Assembly: GCA_031553195.1 (NCBI GenBank)
Contig: JAVBLV010000066.1
Coordinates: forward strand, 1 to 10,380
Direction of reading: 5' to 3'
From: JAVBLV01 sp031553195
Lineage (GTDB): Bacteria; Bacteroidota; Bacteroidia; Bacteroidales; P3
Length of the DNA: 10,380 nt
In this document: in pieces, positions 6,891 through 10,380 of the stretch
Position numbering within the stretch: position 1 is the stretch's first letter
Layout: each line of letters opens with the position of its first letter
The notes under the pieces: model-generated
Seen by the model: the letters and a program-made list of their open reading frames with translations, nothing else
The model's database searches: none
Told to the model about the DNA's origin: nothing
Made by a program: the position numbers and the translations under genes

Positions 6891-7367
6891 CTATTTTAAT
6901 TTCTTTGAGATTTGAGCATATATCAATGCTATAAATACGCCTGCTAATAAGAAATAGGTCATAATGAGACCCGAACCGATTAGTTTGGAATAGCTTGGGT
7001 CTAGTTGTACCTTTTCAAATGCTTCTACCGGAATATCCGAACCAGGTGAAACGATGTAAGCGATTATAAAAACAACCACAACTGCGATGATGCCGGCTAA
7101 TGTTCCTATCGCTTTTTTAGCATCATACATAAAAGCTTTGATCAGATAGGCCAATGCAAATAAAATAATTCCTAATCCGCATAAAACGGAAAATATAATA
7201 GTTGTGATATAGCCTATATTAAAGAAAATAAATGCTTTTTCATTTACTTCCGCATCCAACGACTGGCTAGGATCAAATACAAATGGGAATATGATTGTGC
7301 AAATCCCTGCAATGACCCCCCATACCAGTAAAATAATACTGTATATTTTTCTTAAATTAGTTTTCAT
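6891..7367 (-). CDS. Four-helix inner-membrane protein of the exb operon, function unknown
   Basis: The 158-residue product has four predicted hydrophobic segments at about residues 8-30, 48-76, 86-107 and 130-152, a short basic N-terminus (MKTNLRK) and a basic C-terminal tail (AQISKKLK). I recognise no catalytic or binding motif. Proteins of this size and layout sit between ExbB and ExbD genes in many Bacteroidales genomes and are usually left as hypothetical. The position inside the operon, between the channel gene (69 bp upstream) and the first exbD (15 bp downstream), suggests a dedicated accessory or assembly subunit of the same proton-driven complex, but this is inference from context only. 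The loop SPGSDIPVEAFEKVQLDPSYSKL between helices 3 and 4 is probably periplasmic. Confidence 0.8.
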   Translation of the reverse strand: MKTNLRKIYSIILLVWGVIAGICTIIFPFVFDPSQSLDAEVNEKAFIFFNIGYITTIIFSVLCGLGIILFALAYLIKAFMYDAKKAIGTLAGIIAVVVVFIIAYIVSPGSDIPVEAFEKVQLDPSYSKLIGSGLIMTYFLLAGVFIALIYAQISKKLK

Positions 7368-7436
7368 AATACATTTTGGGTTTTTGTGAATAAATAGTGA
7401 ATTTGCGCTAAGTATAGAACTAAACTGCCTGAAATT

Positions 7437-8252
7437 CTACTTTTTGTTTTTCACTAAAATATCCATAAAAGAAATAGAGGCGTCTTCCATTGTATTCACG
7501 AGACCCTCAATTTTGTTAACTAGGTAGTTATAGAAAATTTGAAGAATAATAGCTACAATCAACCCGAATACGGTTGTCAAAAGAGCTACTTTCATACCTC
7601 CTGCAACAACGGTAGGGGAAATATCGCCTGCTTTTTCGATATCGTCAAATGCTTGTACCATCCCAACAACTGTTCCCAAAAACCCCAACATAGGAGCCAA
7701 GGCAATAAATAAACCTATCCAACTTAGATTGCTTTCTAAGCGGGCCATCTGTACGCCGCCATAAGAAACAATTGCTTTTTCAACATTATCAATTCCCTCG
7801 TCAACTCTATCCAAACCTTGATAAAATATGCTGGCAACTGGACCGCGAGTGTCTTTACAAAGGTCTTTAGCTCTATTATAATCTCCTTTTTTTACCAGTT
7901 CCTCTATTTGGTTTAATAACTTAGAAGAATTGGTAGTAGCTAAGTTTAGATATAAAATACGTTCAATAACCAATGCCAAACCAAAAATAAGACATATCAA
8001 AATAGGCGTCATCCATCCGGCGCCGCCATCGATGTATTTTTGTTTTAAAACTTCATGAAATGATTGGGTTTCGCTTGCCGGAGCCGGAGCTTCCGGTTCT
8101 GTTACGGCTAAGGGTTCTGCAGCAGGTGTAGAGGAGTCAACTTGTTCAGCTGTCGGAGTAGGTTCCGGTTTTTGTTGCTGAGCGTTTACAGTATTAATTC
8201 CGAAAAATGTCAATATTCCTACAATTGACAATAAAGCAATTACTTTTTTCAT
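7437..8252 (-). CDS. exbB: MotA/TolQ/ExbB proton channel family protein
   Basis: The 271-residue product is an ExbB/TolQ-type channel subunit. It starts with a signal-like or first membrane segment (1-24, ending in VNAQQQ), then a Pro/Glu/Ala-rich linker (about 28-60) and a membrane helix with GAGWMTPILICLIFGLALVIERI (77-99). A cytoplasmic helical region (100-170) follows, and then two membrane helices, WIGLFIALAPMLGFLGTVVGMVQAF (178-202) and GMKVALLTTVFGLIVAIILQIFYNYL (219-244). The family's GFLGTVVGM motif is intact. Such proteins form the pentameric channel around the ExbD dimer and turn proton flow into work on TonB or a Tol-type partner. The extended N-terminus with the acidic, proline-rich linker is common in Bacteroidota members. 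First gene of a leftward operon with the four-helix protein and two exbD genes; which partner complex it serves is not shown here, as no tonB or tol gene is present. Confidence 0.92.
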   Translation of the reverse strand: MKKVIALLSIVGILTFFGINTVNAQQQKPEPTPTAEQVDSSTPAAEPLAVTEPEAPAPASETQSFHEVLKQKYIDGGAGWMTPILICLIFGLALVIERILYLNLATTNSSKLLNQIEELVKKGDYNRAKDLCKDTRGPVASIFYQGLDRVDEGIDNVEKAIVSYGGVQMARLESNLSWIGLFIALAPMLGFLGTVVGMVQAFDDIEKAGDISPTVVAGGMKVALLTTVFGLIVAIILQIFYNYLVNKIEGLVNTMEDASISFMDILVKNKK

Positions 8253-8320
8253 GGTGATTTTTAATTTATTATTGATTTTTAATTTTATCCCTTGAATTAT
8301 TTTTCAATAATTGGTCTTTG

Positions 8321-8328
8321 CAAATTTA
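8321..8328 (-). promoter_or_regulatory. Probable -7 box (TAAATTTG) of the exb operon
   Basis: The minus strand reads TAAATTTG, matching TAnnTTTG, 68 bp before the exbB ATG. The closest upstream TTG is 15 bp away, just short of the usual 17-23 bp spacing. It is the best -7 match between the CRISPR array and exbB. Confidence 0.45.
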
Positions 8329-8492
8329 TAAATTAATTTTGAACAAAGGCATTCTATTTTACCTTTTAAATGGAGAAAAATCCGAAATTCTACGTAAATA
8401 GCTATAAATAAGCTGAATATAAAATGCTTTCCTTTTAGAGCTTCATTGTTCACATAGTTTAAAATTTTCACTTTTGTTGACGTAAGTTCATA

Positions 8493-10380
8493 AAGTATGT
8501 CTGATTGCGTTCTTTGAAAAATCGTGGTAATTTTGAACACTACTTACGTAGATCCGAGAAAGTTCTCGGTTGTGATTTGATTGCGTTCTTTGAAAAATCG
8601 TGGTAATTTTGAACTACCATTTATGTGTGAATTCATGACAAACGTTGTGATTTGATTGCGTTCTTTGAAAAATCGTGGTAATTTTGAACAGCAAAAACAA
8701 TGGTAAAGTCCCTGAAGTCGTTGTGATTTGATTGCGTTCTTTGAAAAATCGTGGTAATTTTGAACGTACCATTTATGTGTGAATTCATGACAAATGTTGT
8801 GATTTGATTGCGTTCTTTGAAAAATCGTGGTAATTTTGAACTATATATTTGCAAAACAATTAACAACATTGTTGTGATTTGATTGCGTTCTTTGAAAAAT
8901 CGTGGTAATTTTGAACACGGAGGACGGCGTTATCAATGACGTTCCCGTTGTGATTTGATTGCGTTCTTTGAAAAATCGTGGTAATTTTGAACTGGTTAGC
9001 TTCGCAAACCGATATGCTTTCTGTTGTGATTTGATTGCGTTCTTTGAAAAATCGTGGTAATTTTGAACGGCATCCTTCTATTTGAGAAGAATTTGGAAGT
9101 TGTGATTTGATTGCGTTCTTTGAAAAATCGTGGTAATTTTGAACAAGGAATAGTTCATAAAATGAAAGAAGTATGTTGTGATTTGATTGCGTTCTTTGAA
9201 AAATCGTGGTAATTTTGAACAAGGAATAGTTCATAAAATGAAAGAAGTATGTTGTGATTTGATTGCGTTCTTTGAAAAATCGTGGTAATTTTGAACCCCG
9301 ATAGGGTTGTTCCACAACTTCATTAAGTTGTGATTTGATTGCGTTCTTTGAAAAATCGTGGTAATTTTGAACACTACGTACATTGATCCGCGAAAATATA
9401 GCGTTGTGATTTGATTGCGTTCTTTGAAAAATCGTGGTAATTTTGAACCTATCTATCAGATCGTTTCAATAATTGGTTGTTGTGATTTGATTGCGTTCTT
9501 TGAAAAATCGTGGTAATTTTGAACATACCTATATATATAGGAGGTGCGAGTTCGTTGTGATTTGATTGCGTTCTTTGAAAAATCGTGGTAATTTTGAACT
9601 CAAAGAAGCTGAACTAAAGCTGATTACGCGTTGTGATTTGATTGCGTTCTTTGAAAAATCGTGGTAATTTTGAACAAAAACAATGAAAACAGGGGTCGAA
9701 CTGGAGTTGTGATTTGATTGCGTTCTTTGAAAAATCGTGGTAATTTTGAACCAGGAGGCAGTGTATGCGCACAAAGGCAACGTTGTGATTTGATTGCGTT
9801 CTTTGAAAAATCGTGGTAATTTTGAACAATTGGTTGAAGACAGATTGGATTGACGGAGTTGTGATTTGATTGCGTTCTTTGAAAAATCGTGGTAATTTTG
9901 AACACTACGTATATCGATCCTCGGAAGTACAGCGTTGTGATTTGATTGCGTTCTTTGAAAAATCGTGGTAATTTTGAACAAATTAGGAAAACAAAAAACG
10001 TTTGAATTAGTTGTGATTTGATTGCGTTCTTTGAAAAATCGTGGTAATTTTGAACTTCGGAAAATGTATTGCACATTCGAACACAGTTGTGATTTGATTG
10101 CGTTCTTTGAAAAATCGTGGTAATTTTGAACCAAAAGCTCATCTATAACGAACAAGTATCAGTTGTGATTTGATTGCGTTCTTTGAAAAATCGTGGTAAT
10201 TTTGAACTGGGGCGATGAAAAAATGAGAGATTTCCCCGTTGTGATTTGATTGCGTTCTTTGAAAAATCGTGGTAATTTTGAACATAAGTGGGTGAATACT
10301 AATAAGTTAAGGGGTTGTGATTTGATTGCGTTCTTTGAAAAATCGTGGTAATTTTGAACCAAGCTGCAATTAATGCAGCG
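8493..10380 (+). CRISPR. Large CRISPR array, probable type II-C, continuing past the right edge
   Basis: Twenty-five repeats of 46 bp are visible (first 8493-8538, second 8569-8614, last 10314-10359). They begin GTTGTGATTTG and end TAATTTTGAAC. Apart from the first they look identical by eye. The 24 complete spacers are 30 bp, except numbers 2, 5 and 14, which are 29 bp; a 25th is cut by the window edge. Repeat 1 has lost its first nine or so bases, so the left edge is an array end. Repeat length and the GTTGTG start fit the Cas9 (type II-C) arrays of Bacteroidota, whose crRNAs are spacer-then-repeat on this strand. Spacers 9 and 10 are identical; 2 and 4 are near-identical; 1, 12 and 19 are homologous at protein level. 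No cas gene or tracrRNA is visible. The 240 bp between exbB and the array hold no gene. Confidence 0.98.
8505..8535 (+). promoter_or_regulatory. Promoter-like sequence inside the CRISPR repeat (first copy shown)
   Basis: Repeat positions 13-15 are TTG and positions 36-43 are TAATTTTG, separated by 20 bp. This fits the Bacteroidota promoter consensus TTG-N17-23-TAnnTTTG in both elements and in spacing, better than any gene promoter I found in the window. Transcription would begin at about the repeat/spacer junction or a few bases into the spacer. The same arrangement recurs in all 25 repeats here, including the first, whose 5' end has decayed, and in the intact repeat at 4576-4621. Coordinates given are for the first repeat only. 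Confidence 0.6.

Noticed and set aside
8334..8344. TAATTTTGAAC, identical to the last 11 bases of the CRISPR repeat, 148 bp left of the array
   Set aside because: The match stops abruptly, the distance to the first repeat does not fit a whole number of repeat-spacer units, and the region is very AT-rich. It may be a worn repeat end, but I cannot support it.
8633..10362. Series of minus-strand open frames with a repeated peptide SKLPRFFKERNQITT / VQNYHDFSKNAIKSQ / FKITTIFQRTQSNHN
   Set aside because: These are the CRISPR repeat read in three frames on the reverse strand. The 76-bp unit shifts frame at each step, so the apparent repeat proteins are artefacts.

Overview
The window looks like the chromosome of a Bacteroidales bacterium (Bacteroidota). 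Reasons: AT-rich DNA; -7 boxes of the form TAnnTTTG upstream of several genes; few Shine-Dalgarno sites; an S46 dipeptidyl-peptidase; a DUF4833 protein; YebC with the Bacteroidota-style N-terminus MGRAFEYRKARK; an ExbB / 4-TM protein / ExbD / ExbD operon; and a 46-bp CRISPR repeat starting GTTGTG. I cannot name a genus.

Layout, left to right. (1) 129-467 (-): a short LuxR-type HTH protein, probably the surviving C-terminus of a larger regulator. (2) 766-2925 (+): a secreted S46 serine dipeptidyl-peptidase of the DPP7 type. (3) 3099-3608 (+): a secreted DUF4833 protein. (4) 3790-4500 (+): YebC. (5) 4501-4697: a two-spacer remnant CRISPR array that abuts the yebC stop codon. (6) 4924-5625 (-): tRNA1(Val) methyltransferase TrmN6. 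(7) A bidirectional terminator at 5781-5808, then the leftward operon 8252-5828: ExbB/TolQ-like channel protein, a four-helix membrane protein and two ExbD proteins, which would together form an inner-membrane proton-driven energiser for TonB- or Tol-type work. (8) 8493 to the right edge: a large CRISPR array with 25 repeats visible, probably type II-C. No cas gene or tracrRNA is visible.

The CRISPR DNA is the most interesting part. Every intact repeat carries a good match to a complete Bacteroidota promoter (TTG-N20-TAATTTTG) that would fire into the following spacer, the arrangement known from Neisseria type II-C arrays but in this phylum's own promoter code. Three spacers (1, 12 and 19) differ at many bases yet encode the same ten-residue peptide in the same register (TTYIDPRKYS or TTYVDPRKFS), so the host seems to have re-sampled one conserved coding site from diverging phages. 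Two further spacers (2 and 4) are near-identical, share their 3' edge, and differ by a synonymous base and one base of length. The remnant array beside yebC uses the same repeat and keeps largely the repeat parts that such a promoter-per-repeat system would need.
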